DNA of 64,000 nt from NCBI RefSeq assembly GCF_020781835.1, contig NZ_JAJGNJ010000010.1:1-64000 (forward strand). Direction: 5' to 3'. The position numbers were made by a program, and so were the translations under genes. This document shows, one piece after another, positions 33,872 through 42,987 of this stretch; the stretch's first letter is position 1, and the number at the start of each line of letters is the position of its first letter. Under the pieces are notes generated by a model. It was given only the letters and a program-made list of their open reading frames with translations, did no database searches and was not told where the DNA came from. The stretch is from Microbacterium testaceum (GTDB taxonomy: Bacteria > Actinomycetota > Actinomycetes > Actinomycetales > Microbacteriaceae).

Positions 33872-34354
33872 TCAGGGGCGCGTCGCGTCCTCGTCGGCGT
33901 CGCGAGCCGTGGCGGCCTCTGCGGGGGCCGGTGCGTCGGACGGGGTCTCGACGTCCGCGTCCTCGAGGACGAGCGGAGCAGCCGGAGCGGTGGTCGCCGC
34001 GGCGGCCACGGTGGGGGCGGCGGCGAAGGGGGCCTCGGGGGCGCTCTCGTCGTCGCTGGCCCAGTCGATGGTCTCGACCGAGACGTCGGCACCCGGACGG
34101 GTGGACACCACGGTGGCGACCGCGAGGGTCGCGACGATGCCGAGGGCACCGGCACCGAGCACGGCCGCGCCCACGATGGCCCACGACTGAGCGACGTAGA
34201 CGGTCACGACGGTGGCGTTGGGGTCGTTCAGCACCGCTTGCATCGCGTCGATCTGGCGGAAGACGAGGACTAGTCCGCCGATCACTGCGGCCAGGGATAG
34301 GACCAGGAGCGCCCAGAACGGGATGCTGGTCAGCAGGCGGGGGCGGGTCTGCAT
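33872..34354 (-). CDS. Hypothetical two-helix membrane protein
   Basis: 160 aa, function not recognised. Two membrane segments (about residues 10-30, FWALLVLSLAAVIGGLVLVF, and 53-80, WAIVGAAVLGAGALGIVATLAVATVV) flank an external loop of about 22 residues; the C-terminal half is acidic and Ala/Pro-rich. ATG 34354 follows AAGGAG. Lies between the two heme A genes, but no link to heme metabolism can be shown. Confidence 0.7.
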   Translation of the reverse strand: MQTRPRLLTSIPFWALLVLSLAAVIGGLVLVFRQIDAMQAVLNDPNATVVTVYVAQSWAIVGAAVLGAGALGIVATLAVATVVSTRPGADVSVETIDWASDDESAPEAPFAAAPTVAAAATTAPAAPLVLEDADVETPSDAPAPAEAATARDADEDATRP

Positions 34355-34466
34355 GGAATGAACTCCTTCGATTCCGGGCACGGTCGGCACCGGAGGGTCC
34401 ACAGTCTCGCACTCGCCGGTGCGTCGCCTCTGGGCGCTCGATGAATCGCCTATGAACGCGCTAAGG

Positions 34467-35435
34467 TCAGCGCCGCGCCGCCTCGACCTTGCGCTCGGCC
34501 GAGCGATCGGCGGAGGAGGCGGGGCTCTTCAGGCGCAGGACGACGACCGTCATCGTCGCGGCGGTCAGGGCCGCGAGCACCATGTGGACGCCCACGGCGA
34601 TCTCGGGCAGGCCGTTGCGTGCCTGGTACAGGCCCACGGCGATCTGCACGACCTCCACCGCCAGGAGAGCCGTCGCCCATCGGCGCACGGGAAGCCCCAG
34701 ACGCCACGCGAGCACCACGATCACGAGCGTCAGCGCGAACAGGGCGTACCCGGGCCAGGCGTGCACGTGCTCGAGGACCTCGGCGTCGAAACCGTTGCGC
34801 TGCACCGCGGCGGCGTCGCCCGAGTGCGGGCCCGCGCCCGTGGTGAGCACGCCGAAGACGATGGTCAGGGCGAGCACGCCGGTCGTGGCGTGGACGAGGC
34901 CGGCGAACCACCCGGGGACGGCGCGCTCGCGGGGACCTGCGGGAAGGTACATGAGCGTGAGGAAGGCCGCGCACACGGTCACCAGCACCACCGAAGCGAT
35001 GTAGTGGAAACCCACGATGAACGGGTTCAGACCCGTCAGCACCGTGATGCCGCCGACGACCGCCTGCGCGGCGATCCCGCCGAGCACCACGAGCGAGAGG
35101 ACGAACATCGCGCGGCGCTCGCGCCGCAGGCGCCACATCAGGACGACGACGACGAGCGCCAGGATGCCGACCACACCGGTCAGTGTGCGGTTGCCGAACT
35201 CGATGATCCCGTGGATCCCCATCTCGGGGGTGTTGACGAGCGAGTCGGGCGTGCAGCGCGGCCACGTCGGGCACCCCAAGCCCGATCCGGTGAGGCGTAC
35301 CGCACCGCCGGTGCCGATGATGAGCACCTCGGCGAGGAACGACAGCCAGGCGAACACGCGCACGCGGCGATCGACGTGGCGGGGGAGTCGGTCGATGAGG
35401 CGATGGAGCGTGCGGGGGGAGGAAGAGGTGGACAT
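34467..35435 (-). CDS. ctaA: Heme A synthase (COX15/CtaA)
   Basis: 322 aa, eight predicted membrane helices in two four-helix halves. Oxidises heme O to heme A. The TGGAVRLTGSGLGCPTWPRC segment includes the Cys pair typical of the family, and ligand His residues are visible (EFGNRT, GFHYIAS, LVHATTG, GVHMVLA). ATG 35435 follows AGGAGG; a longer frame to 35486 is rejected. Divergent from sufB. Confidence 0.94.
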   Translation of the reverse strand: MSTSSSPRTLHRLIDRLPRHVDRRVRVFAWLSFLAEVLIIGTGGAVRLTGSGLGCPTWPRCTPDSLVNTPEMGIHGIIEFGNRTLTGVVGILALVVVVLMWRLRRERRAMFVLSLVVLGGIAAQAVVGGITVLTGLNPFIVGFHYIASVVLVTVCAAFLTLMYLPAGPRERAVPGWFAGLVHATTGVLALTIVFGVLTTGAGPHSGDAAAVQRNGFDAEVLEHVHAWPGYALFALTLVIVVLAWRLGLPVRRWATALLAVEVVQIAVGLYQARNGLPEIAVGVHMVLAALTAATMTVVVLRLKSPASSADRSAERKVEAARR

Positions 35436-35688
35436 GCGCGCAGCCTCCTGGCGGCGGGCTCCGGGGGCGCGGCGATGGGTCTGCACCGTGCCGGGAGCGG
35501 GTGTTGCCTGTAGAATCGAAGGGTCTTCGGGTGCAGCGCTCGCGCGTCCCGCACCCCTGACATTCTAGGCGCGCAGTCAGCGTCTTCGAGCGGGCCCACC
35601 AGCGACCTTCCTGTGACTCCGACCGGAGTCCGACGGGGAATGTCGGGGCGGATGACACCGTTGAGGCCCGAGAAGGAGAGTGACCACC

Positions 35689-37107
35689 ATGACCGATGTG
35701 CTCATCGACCGTCCCGAACTCGAGGGACTGGGGGTGTACGAATTCGGCTGGCACGACACCGATGCCGCCGGCGCCGTCGCCCAGCGAGGAATCAACGAAG
35801 ACGTCGTGCGCGGTATCTCCGCGTTGAAGTCCGAACCCGAATGGATGCTCAAGACCCGTCTGAAGGGGTACCAGCTCTTCGGCCGCAAGCCCATGCCCAC
35901 GTGGGGCGCGGACCTGTCGGAGATCGACTTTGACAACATCAAGTACTTTGTGCGCTCGACTGAGAAGCAGGCGCAGACGTGGGAGGACCTCCCCGAGGAG
36001 ATCCGCAACACGTACGAGAAGCTCGGCATCCCCGAGGCCGAACGTCAGCGCCTCGTCGCCGGCGTCGCCGCTCAGTACGAGTCCGAGGTCGTCTACCACC
36101 AGATCCGCGAGGACCTGGAAGAGCAGGGCGTCATCTTCATGGACACCGACACGGCCCTGCGCGAGCACCCCGAGTTCTTCGAGGAGTACTTCGGCACCGT
36201 GATCCCCGCCGGCGACAACAAGTTCGCCGCGCTGAACACGGCCGTGTGGTCGGGCGGATCGTTCGTCTACGTCCCGAAGGGCGTGCACGTCGAGATCCCT
36301 CTGCAGGCGTACTTCCGCATCAACACCGAGAACATGGGCCAGTTCGAGCGGACGCTGATCATCGCCGACGAGGACAGCTACGTCCACTACATCGAGGGGT
36401 GCACGGCGCCCATCTACAAGAGCGACTCGCTCCACTCGGCGGTCGTCGAGATCATCGTGAAGAAGAACGCTCGCGTTCGCTACACGACGATCCAGAACTG
36501 GTCGAACAACGTCTACAACCTCGTCACCAAGCGCGCTGTCGCCCACGAGGGCGCGACCATGGAGTGGGTCGACGGCAACATCGGCTCCAAGGTGACGATG
36601 AAGTACCCGTCGATCTATCTGATGGGCGAGCACGCCAAGGGCGAGACGCTCTCGGTCGCATTCGCGGGTCCCGGTCAGCACCAGGACGCCGGCGCGAAGA
36701 TGATCCACATGGCGCCCTACACGCAGTCGTCGATCGTGTCGAAGTCGATCGCGCGCGGCGGCGGTCGTGCCGGCTACCGCGGCGAGGTGCGGGTGGATGC
36801 CAACGCGCACCACTCCGCGAACACCGTGCGCTGCGACGCGCTCCTGGTCGACACCATCTCGCGCTCCGACACGTACCCCGCGATCGACATCCGCGTCGAC
36901 GACGTGCAGCTCGGCCACGAGGCGACCGTGTCCAAGGTGAGCGAGGAACAGCTGTTCTACCTGCAGTCCCGCGGTCTTCCGGAGGACGAGGCGATGGCCA
37001 TGATCGTGCGCGGCTTCATCGAGCCGATCGCTCGCGAGTTGCCCATGGAGTACGCCCTCGAGCTCAACAAGCTCATCGAGATGGGCATGGAAGGATCCGT
37101 CGGCTGA
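35689..37107 (+). CDS. sufB: Fe-S cluster assembly protein SufB
   Basis: 472 aa scaffold subunit of the SufBCD complex. The core [26 protein letters not shown] beta-helix region and the C-terminal [21 protein letters not shown] with its conserved His/Cys surroundings are intact. ATG 35689 lies 8-9 nt after AAGGAGAG; the GTG at 35680 overlaps that site and is rejected. First gene of the SUF operon. No SufR-type regulator gene is adjacent. Confidence 0.97.
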   Translation: MTDVLIDRPELEGLGVYEFGWHDTDAAGAVAQRGINEDVVRGISALKSEPEWMLKTRLKGYQLFGRKPMPTWGADLSEIDFDNIKYFVRSTEKQAQTWEDLPEEIRNTYEKLGIPEAERQRLVAGVAAQYESEVVYHQIREDLEEQGVIFMDTDTALREHPEFFEEYFGTVIPAGDNKFAALNTAVWSGGSFVYVPKGVHVEIPLQAYFRINTENMGQFERTLIIADEDSYVHYIEGCTAPIYKSDSLHSAVVEIIVKKNARVRYTTIQNWSNNVYNLVTKRAVAHEGATMEWVDGNIGSKVTMKYPSIYLMGEHAKGETLSVAFAGPGQHQDAGAKMIHMAPYTQSSIVSKSIARGGGRAGYRGEVRVDANAHHSANTVRCDALLVDTISRSDTYPAIDIRVDDVQLGHEATVSKVSEEQLFYLQSRGLPEDEAMAMIVRGFIEPIARELPMEYALELNKLIEMGMEGSVG

Positions 37108-38300
37108 TGACGACTGCGACCCAGACCCCCGCCGGTACCGCGGAGGGTCACATCGACCCTGCCGCTCTGGTGGCATCCGCGGTTCCCGTGCAGACCCGGT
37201 CGGAACGTCTGACCTCGTTCGACCCGAGCGACTTCGGCGTTCCCACCGGCCGCGAGGTCAATTGGAAGCTCAGCCCCATCGACCGCCTGGCGCCGCTGTT
37301 CGTGGACGAGGCCGGGCCCGAGGGCATCATGCGGGTCGAGGTGAGCGCGCCCGACGCCGTCGAGCAGCTCCGCCTGGCCACGGGTAACGCTCCCCGCGGA
37401 GAGCACTTCCGCCCCGAGGACCTGCCGGCCGCCCTGGCCTGGGTGCACGAGCCGGAGGCTCCGCTGCTGCGGATCCCGACGAACGTCGAACTCGACGAGC
37501 CGATCGTCGTGCGTCTGACGGGTACCGGCGGACTCGCGCACGCGCACGTGGTCATCGAGGCGCAGCCGAACTCCCGGGGCACCGTGGTGCTGCGCCACGA
37601 GGGCACCGCGCAGCACGCGCAGAACGTCGAGATCCTGGTGCGCGACGGCGCCGATCTCACCGTCGTGTCGGTGCAGAAGTGGGATGACGACGCCATCCAC
37701 GCCTCGTCCCACCAGGCGCGGGTCGATCGTGACGCGAAGCTCACCCACGTCGTGGTGAGCTTCGGCGGCGGCGTGGTCCGTGTGAACCCCTCCGTCGAGC
37801 TCTCCGGCGCGGGCGCCGAGGGTCGGCTGTACGGCCTGTCCTTCTCCGACGCGGGCCAGCACCTCGAGTCGCAGGTCTATCTGCACCACAAGGGCCCGCA
37901 CACGGTCGGCGACGTGCTCTACAAGGGTGCGCTGCAGGGCGCGAGCGCACGCAGTGTCTGGATCGGCGACGTGCTCATCGGACCGGATGCCACGGGCACC
38001 GACTCCTACGAGGCCAACCGCAACCTCGTCCTCACCGACGGCGCGCGCGCCGATTCGATCCCGAACCTCGAGATCGAGACCGGCGACATCCAGGGCGCCG
38101 GTCACGCCAGCGCCACCGGTCGGTTCGACGACGAGCAGCTGTTCTACCTGCAGGCCCGCGGCATCGCCGAGGACGAGGCGCGGCGCCTCGTCGTGCTCGG
38201 GTTCCTCAGCGAGATCGTCCAGCGCATCGGCATCCCGGAGCTCGAGTCCGAGCTCATCGACGCGATCGAGCGCGAACTGGCCGAGGGAGCGGCGGCGTGA
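37107..38300 (+). CDS. sufD: Fe-S cluster assembly protein SufD
   Basis: 397 aa paralogue of SufB that completes the SufBCD scaffold. Shares the beta-helix core (SVWIGDVLIGPDATGTDSYE) and the C-terminal FDDEQLFYLQARGIAEDEARR block. The ATG overlaps the sufB stop (TGATG), so translation is coupled. Confidence 0.94.
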   Translation: MTTATQTPAGTAEGHIDPAALVASAVPVQTRSERLTSFDPSDFGVPTGREVNWKLSPIDRLAPLFVDEAGPEGIMRVEVSAPDAVEQLRLATGNAPRGEHFRPEDLPAALAWVHEPEAPLLRIPTNVELDEPIVVRLTGTGGLAHAHVVIEAQPNSRGTVVLRHEGTAQHAQNVEILVRDGADLTVVSVQKWDDDAIHASSHQARVDRDAKLTHVVVSFGGGVVRVNPSVELSGAGAEGRLYGLSFSDAGQHLESQVYLHHKGPHTVGDVLYKGALQGASARSVWIGDVLIGPDATGTDSYEANRNLVLTDGARADSIPNLEIETGDIQGAGHASATGRFDDEQLFYLQARGIAEDEARRLVVLGFLSEIVQRIGIPELESELIDAIERELAEGAAA

Positions 38301-38626
38301 GCGCGTCCCGCGTGTGCGGGCTCAGTGAGCTCGTGCAGGACGAGGCCCGCCGGGTCGAGGTCGACGGTGTCGCGATCGCCGTCGTGCTCGACGGCAACGG
38401 CGAGGTCCACGCGATCGGCGATGTGTGCACGCACGGCGACATCTCTCTCTCCGACGGCTTCGTCGAGGGCGAGACGTTGGAGTGCTGGGCACACGGCTCG
38501 GCGTTCTCGTTGAAGACGGGACGTCCCCTGAACCTCCCGGCCTTCGAGCCGGTCCCCGTGTACGAGGTCGTGATCGACGGCGACGACGTGCTCATCGACC
38601 CCGCCGTCACCAAGGCGACGGCCTGA
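38297..38626 (+). CDS. Rieske-type ferredoxin within SUF operon
   Basis: 109 aa, one Rieske [2Fe-2S] domain with CTHGDISL and CWAHGSAF (Cys-x-His and Cys-x2-His) as cluster ligands. Similar proteins are annotated as non-heme Rieske ferredoxins. The GTGA overlap with sufD and the position before sufC imply it serves iron-sulfur assembly, for example as an electron donor; this is inference from location, common in actinobacterial SUF operons. Confidence 0.9.
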   Translation: MSASRVCGLSELVQDEARRVEVDGVAIAVVLDGNGEVHAIGDVCTHGDISLSDGFVEGETLECWAHGSAFSLKTGRPLNLPAFEPVPVYEVVIDGDDVLIDPAVTKATA

Positions 38627-38672
38627 CGGCCGCGCCCCCTTCGACTCCCCGAACTACCGAGTAAGGAACACC

Positions 38673-39443
38673 ATGTCTGTCCTCGAGATCCGCGACCTCC
38701 ACGTGACGGTCGAGACGGATGCCGGCACGACCCCGATCCTCAACGGTGTGACGCTGACGCTGCGCACCGGCGAGACCCACGCCATCATGGGCCCCAACGG
38801 CTCCGGCAAGTCGACCCTGGCGTACACGATCGCCGGTCACCCCAAGTACACCGTCACGAGCGGGTCCATCACCCTCGACGGCGAAGACGTCCTGGAGATG
38901 AGCGTCGACGAGCGGGCCCGCGCGGGTCTGTTCCTCGCGATGCAGTACCCCGTCGAGATCCCCGGCGTCACGGTGACGAACTTCCTCCGCACCGCCAAGA
39001 CGGCCATCGACGGCGAGGCGCCGGCGATCCGCTCGTGGACCAAGGACGTCAAGGGCGCCATGGAGAACCTGCGCATGGATGCCAAGTTCGCCCAGCGCAA
39101 CGTGAACGAGGGCTTCTCGGGCGGCGAGAAGAAGCGCCACGAGATCCTCCAGCTCGAGCTGCTCAAGCCGAAGATCGCGGTGCTCGACGAGACCGACTCG
39201 GGCCTCGACGTCGACGCGCTGAAGATCGTCTCCGAGGGTGTGAACCGCGCCAAGGAGCAGACCGACCTCGGCGTGCTCCTCATCACCCACTACACGCGCA
39301 TCCTGCGCTACATCCGCCCCGACTTCGTCCACGTCGTCGTGAAGGGCCGGATCGTCGAAGAGGGCGGGCCCGAGCTCGCCGACCGACTCGAGGAAGAGGG
39401 CTACGACCGCTTCCTCGAAGCCGGTACGCCGATCGACGCGTAG
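38673..39443 (+). CDS. sufC: Fe-S cluster assembly ATPase SufC
   Basis: 256 aa ABC-type ATPase that drives SufBD. Walker A GPNGSGKST, the SufC-type signature FSGGEKKRHEILQ, and Walker B with the family-specific LDETDSGLD are all present. AAGGA precedes the ATG. Confidence 0.97.
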   Translation: MSVLEIRDLHVTVETDAGTTPILNGVTLTLRTGETHAIMGPNGSGKSTLAYTIAGHPKYTVTSGSITLDGEDVLEMSVDERARAGLFLAMQYPVEIPGVTVTNFLRTAKTAIDGEAPAIRSWTKDVKGAMENLRMDAKFAQRNVNEGFSGGEKKRHEILQLELLKPKIAVLDETDSGLDVDALKIVSEGVNRAKEQTDLGVLLITHYTRILRYIRPDFVHVVVKGRIVEEGGPELADRLEEEGYDRFLEAGTPIDA

Positions 39444-39452
39444 GATCGTTAC

Positions 39453-39782
39453 ATGACCGCAACACTCGCTCCCGAGAAGTACGACGAGGTCACCGAGGCA
39501 CTCAAAGACGTCATGGACCCCGAACTGGGGATCAACGTCGTCGACCTGGGGCTGATCTACGACCTCGCGTGGGACGATGAGAACGACGCGCTCGTCATCC
39601 ACATGACGCTGACGTCGGCGGGCTGCCCGCTGACCGACGTTCTCGAGGAGCAGACGGCACAGGCTCTCGACAACGTCGTGGACCGGTTCCGCATCAATTG
39701 GGTCTGGATGCCGCCGTGGGGTCCGGAACGGATCACCGACGACGGCCGCGACATGATGCGCGCCCTCGGCTTCGCGATCTGA
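39453..39782 (+). CDS. sufT: SufT/DUF59 metal-sulfur assembly factor
   Basis: 109 aa MIP18-family protein. DPELGINVVDLGLIYDL is the family hallmark and TLTSAGCPLTDVLEEQ holds the conserved Cys. It helps deliver Fe-S clusters. A -10-like TAGGAT (39441-39446), overlapping the sufC stop and 6 nt before the ATG, may give it an extra leaderless promoter. No sufS or sufU follows in this operon. Confidence 0.92.
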   Translation: MTATLAPEKYDEVTEALKDVMDPELGINVVDLGLIYDLAWDDENDALVIHMTLTSAGCPLTDVLEEQTAQALDNVVDRFRINWVWMPPWGPERITDDGRDMMRALGFAI

Positions 39783-39790
39783 TCACACGG

Positions 39791-39827
39791 GAAGCGCCCG
39801 CACCGGAACACCGGTCGCGGGCGCTTC
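39791..39827 (+). terminator. Terminator of SUF operon
   Basis: 11-bp stem (39791-39801 with 39817-39827) extended by an inner ACCGG/CCGGT pair around an AACA loop, followed by TGTTTCC. Confidence 0.9.
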
Positions 39828-39885
39828 TGTTTCCGTGTCTGACGTCGTGCCGTGGCATCCGGCTCTCTCTGATTAGGCTCGCAGC

Positions 39886-41043
39886 ATGAGCGTCGCCCCT
39901 CTACAAGCCCTGCCGCTCGACCTGCTGCGCCAGCGCTCGAGCACGAAGTGGAGATCGTACGGCGACGACGTGATCCCGATGTTCGTGGCGGAGACGGACT
40001 ACCCGCTGGCTCCGGCGATCACAGCGGCACTTGCACGCGCCGTCGAGATCGGCGACACCGGCTACACCCCGCCGCGACCGGGCATCGACCTCGACTTCGC
40101 CGACTTCGCCGCGCGGCGCTGGAACTGGCGTCCGGATCCCTCTCGTATCCGCTGGACCGGGGACGTCATGATGGGCGTCGTCGAGGTCCTGCGGGCCGTG
40201 ACGTCCCCGGGCGACCGGGTGGTGGTGACGCCGCCGGTGTACCCCCCGTTCTACGACACCGTCGAAGAGGCGGGCGCCGTCGTGGAGCGCGTCCCCCTCA
40301 TCGACGACGGCGCGCGGTGGAGCCTGGACCTGGCCGGGATCGATCGGGCTCTCGCCGCCGGTGCACGGGCTGTGCTGCTGTGCAACCCGCACAACCCCAC
40401 CGGGACGGTGCACACGCGGGAGTCGCTCGCCGGACTCGCCCGCCTCGCCCACCGGTACGGCGCCGCCGTCGTCAGCGACGAGATCCACGCTCCGCTCACG
40501 CACGCGCCGGCGGTGTTCACCCCCTTCCTGGATGCCGGTGCGGAGGCCGCGGCCGTCGGGTTCGCGGTGACCAGTGCCAGCAAGACGTACAACCTCGCCG
40601 GGCTGAAGTGCGCGGTGATCGTCACGGGATCGGAGGAGACCGCGGCGGTCGTGCGCGCGCTGCCGTGGGAGGTCGAGTGGCGTGCGGGGCTGTTCGGCAT
40701 CATCGCGAACCGTGCCGCGTTCGCGATCGACAGCGATGCGTGGCTGGAGCAGCTCCTGGCAGCGCTCGACGACAACCGTCGGCTGCTGGCCGATCTCCTG
40801 GCCGAACACCTGCCGCTCGCGCGGTACCGCCTTCCCGAGGCGGGGTATCTCGCGTGGGTCGACGTGTCGGCGTACGGCTGGGGGGACAACCCCGCGCCTT
40901 TCATCCGTCGCGAGGCGAAGGTCGCCCTCCACCACGGGCCCCTGTTCGGCGAGGAGGGCGTGGGGCACGTGCGCATCAACGTCGGGTGCGCTCCCGAGGT
41001 CCTTCGCGAGGCGATCGAGCGCATCGGCGCCCTGGCGAGGTAG
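39886..41043 (+). CDS. MalY/PatB-type PLP C-S lyase (cystathionine beta-lyase-like)
   Basis: 385 aa fold-type I PLP enzyme of the MalY/PatB branch. PLP Lys in SASKTYNLAGLK, the CNPHNPTGTVHT block, SDEIHAPL and the C-terminal RINVGCAPEVLREAIERI motif are all typical. These enzymes split C-S bonds of cystathionine, cystine or related thioethers, giving pyruvate and a thiol or sulfide. A leaderless -10 box TAGGCT (39874-39879) lies 6 nt before ATG. It follows the SUF terminator, so it is a separate transcript. Confidence 0.88.
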   Translation: MSVAPLQALPLDLLRQRSSTKWRSYGDDVIPMFVAETDYPLAPAITAALARAVEIGDTGYTPPRPGIDLDFADFAARRWNWRPDPSRIRWTGDVMMGVVEVLRAVTSPGDRVVVTPPVYPPFYDTVEEAGAVVERVPLIDDGARWSLDLAGIDRALAAGARAVLLCNPHNPTGTVHTRESLAGLARLAHRYGAAVVSDEIHAPLTHAPAVFTPFLDAGAEAAAVGFAVTSASKTYNLAGLKCAVIVTGSEETAAVVRALPWEVEWRAGLFGIIANRAAFAIDSDAWLEQLLAALDDNRRLLADLLAEHLPLARYRLPEAGYLAWVDVSAYGWGDNPAPFIRREAKVALHHGPLFGEEGVGHVRINVGCAPEVLREAIERIGALAR

Positions 41044-41088
41044 TTCGGCGGTGGGGTTTCCGCGGAAGGCGGACATGGCATCCGGGGA

Positions 41089-41107
41089 TAGGTAAGGATA
41101 TCCTTAG
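41089..41107 (+). promoter_or_regulatory. DtxR/IdeR-like iron box before siderophore reductase
   Basis: A 19-bp site (41089-41107) built round the perfect palindrome TAAGGATATCCTTA, matching the actinobacterial iron-box style (TTAGGTTAGSCTAACCTAA). TATCCT inside it (41099-41104) is a plausible -10 box 6 nt before the GTG, so the iron repressor would block RNA polymerase directly. Confidence 0.85.
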
Positions 41108-41110
41108 CGG

Positions 41111-42040
41111 GTGAAGACAGCCACGCGTCCCGCCTACCGCCCGTACGTCGCCGAGGTGAAGGACGCACGCCGGCTGTCGCCGCACTTCGCGCGCATCACG
41201 TTCACGTCCCGCGACTTCGAGGTCTTCGGGACCGACCGCCGCGACCAGCGCGTCAAGATCGTGCTTCCCGGCCCCGACGGCACCCTGTGCGACATCGGGC
41301 AGACCGACCCCGCGGCGATCGACAACGGCGAGTGGTACACGCGCTGGCGCGACCTGCCGGACGAGGAGCGGATGCCGTTCCGCACCTACACCGTGCGTCG
41401 GATCGACCCCGAGGCCCTCGAACTGGACATCGACTTCGTCCTGCACCACGACGCCGGCCCCGCGGGTGCGTGGGCCGAGGCCGCCGCGGTCGGCGACCGC
41501 ATCATCGTCGTGGGGCCCGACGCCCGCAGCCCGGAGTCGGCCCAGGGCATCGACTTCCACCCCGGCACCGCGCAGCGGCTCCTGCTCGCCGGCGACGAGA
41601 CCGCCGCTCCCGCGATCTGCGCGATCCTCGAGGGACTCGCCCCGGGGTTGGTCGTGGACGCTTTCGTCGAGGTGCCCAGCATCGACGACGCGCTCCCGGT
41701 GTCCACCGGCACCGCACGCGTGAACTGGCTCGCCCGCGACGACCGTCCCCACGGTGAGGCCCTCATCGAAGCGGTGGAGGCCTGGACCACGGCATCCGGA
41801 GACGTCCTCGCGCGCGCCGCCGCTCCCCGCCCGCAGGAGTTGGACGACATCGACGTCGACGTCGACCTGCTGTGGGACAGCCCCGCCGACTCCGAGGGGG
41901 AGTTCTACGCCTGGATCGCGGGGGAATCGCAGACGATCAAGGTGCTGCGGCGTCTGCTCGCGCAGGGGTGCGGTGTCGACCGGAAGCGCGTGGCGTTCAT
42001 GGGCTACTGGCGCGCCGGTCAGGTCGAGCGCACGGGCTGA
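41111..42040 (+). CDS. Siderophore-interacting protein (ferric-siderophore reductase)
   Basis: 309 aa FAD-binding reductase of the SIP/ViuB family, which frees iron from imported ferric siderophores in the cytoplasm. FAD-binding FRTYTVRR (about residues 90-97) and the LLAGDETAAPAICAILE segment are typical; the C-terminal FYAWIAGESQTIKVLRRLL and GYWRAG are hallmarks. The GTG start is just after the iron box. It is convergent with the siderophore ABC importer genes. Confidence 0.95.
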   Translation: MKTATRPAYRPYVAEVKDARRLSPHFARITFTSRDFEVFGTDRRDQRVKIVLPGPDGTLCDIGQTDPAAIDNGEWYTRWRDLPDEERMPFRTYTVRRIDPEALELDIDFVLHHDAGPAGAWAEAAAVGDRIIVVGPDARSPESAQGIDFHPGTAQRLLLAGDETAAPAICAILEGLAPGLVVDAFVEVPSIDDALPVSTGTARVNWLARDDRPHGEALIEAVEAWTTASGDVLARAAAPRPQELDDIDVDVDLLWDSPADSEGEFYAWIAGESQTIKVLRRLLAQGCGVDRKRVAFMGYWRAGQVERTG

Positions 42041-42104
42041 GCCGCATCGCTTCGAGCGGTGCGGGCGGCGCCTGGGCGGCGCGCCCGGCGGCTGCGGGCA
42101 CTTC

Positions 42105-42929
42105 TCAGCGCACGGCCTGCTCGGGCTCGACCAGCGTGTGGTGGCGGCCGATCGGGATGACCATGGGGCGCCCCGTCAGCGGGTCGGGTACGACGCGGCT
42201 GTCGAGACCGAACACCTCGCGGACCGTCGGCTCGGTGATGACCTCACCGGGGTCGCCCGCCGCGACCACACGTCCGCCGGCCATCGCGACGAGGTGGTCC
42301 GCGTAGCGAGCGGCCAGGTTGAGGTCGTGCAGCACCATCGCCACGGTGGTCCCGCGCTGGCGGTTGAGGTCGGTCAGCAGGTCGAGCACATCGATCTGGT
42401 GACTGATGTCGAGGAACGTCGTCGGCTCGTCCAGGAGCAGCACGTCCGTCTCCTGCGCGAGCGCCATCGCGATCCACACGCGCTGACGCTGTCCGCCGCT
42501 GAGCTCGTCGACGTGCCGATCGGCGAGGTGCGCCGTGTCGGTCGCCTCGAGAGCGCGGGCGACGGCGACGTCGTCGGCCCGGGTCCACCGCGCCAGCGCG
42601 CCCTGGTGGGGGTGGCGACCGCGGCTCACCAGGTCGGAGACGGCGATGCCGTCGGGGGCGACGGGCGACTGGGGGAGCAGGCCCAGGACGCGCGCGACCT
42701 GCTTCGTGGGCATCCGATGGATGGCCTTGCCGTCGAGCAGCACCTGCCCCTCCGTCGGCGTGAGCAGGCGCGCCATCGCCTTCAGCAGCGTCGACTTCCC
42801 GCACGCGTTCGCGCCGACGATCGTCGTCACGCGCCCCGGCGGGAGCCGCAGATCGAGCGAGTCCACGATCGTGCGGTCGCCGTAGCCGAGGGTGACGGCC
42901 TCGGCACGGAGATTGCGCTCTACGGTCAT
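42105..42929 (-). CDS. Iron-siderophore ABC transporter, ATPase
   Basis: 274 aa FepC-type ATPase. Walker A GANACGKST, signature LSGGQRQRVWIA, Walker B LLLDEPTTFLDISHQID are intact. Energises the permease pair encoded just upstream. ATG 42929 follows GAGGAG; a longer frame is rejected. Last gene of the operon under the iron box at 46167. Confidence 0.95.
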   Translation of the reverse strand: MTVERNLRAEAVTLGYGDRTIVDSLDLRLPPGRVTTIVGANACGKSTLLKAMARLLTPTEGQVLLDGKAIHRMPTKQVARVLGLLPQSPVAPDGIAVSDLVSRGRHPHQGALARWTRADDVAVARALEATDTAHLADRHVDELSGGQRQRVWIAMALAQETDVLLLDEPTTFLDISHQIDVLDLLTDLNRQRGTTVAMVLHDLNLAARYADHLVAMAGGRVVAAGDPGEVITEPTVREVFGLDSRVVPDPLTGRPMVIPIGRHHTLVEPEQAVR

Positions 42930-42987
42930 CGGCGGGCTCCTCGGGCGGTGTGGCGGACGGGCGAGGAGACCGGTGTGTGCTCGGTGG

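Noticed and set aside
35640..35662. Near match to the damage promoter before sufB (ATGTCGGGG-N8-ACCGTT)
   Set aside because: The -10 part lacks TA and the final spacing to the start differs, so it does not fit the other six.
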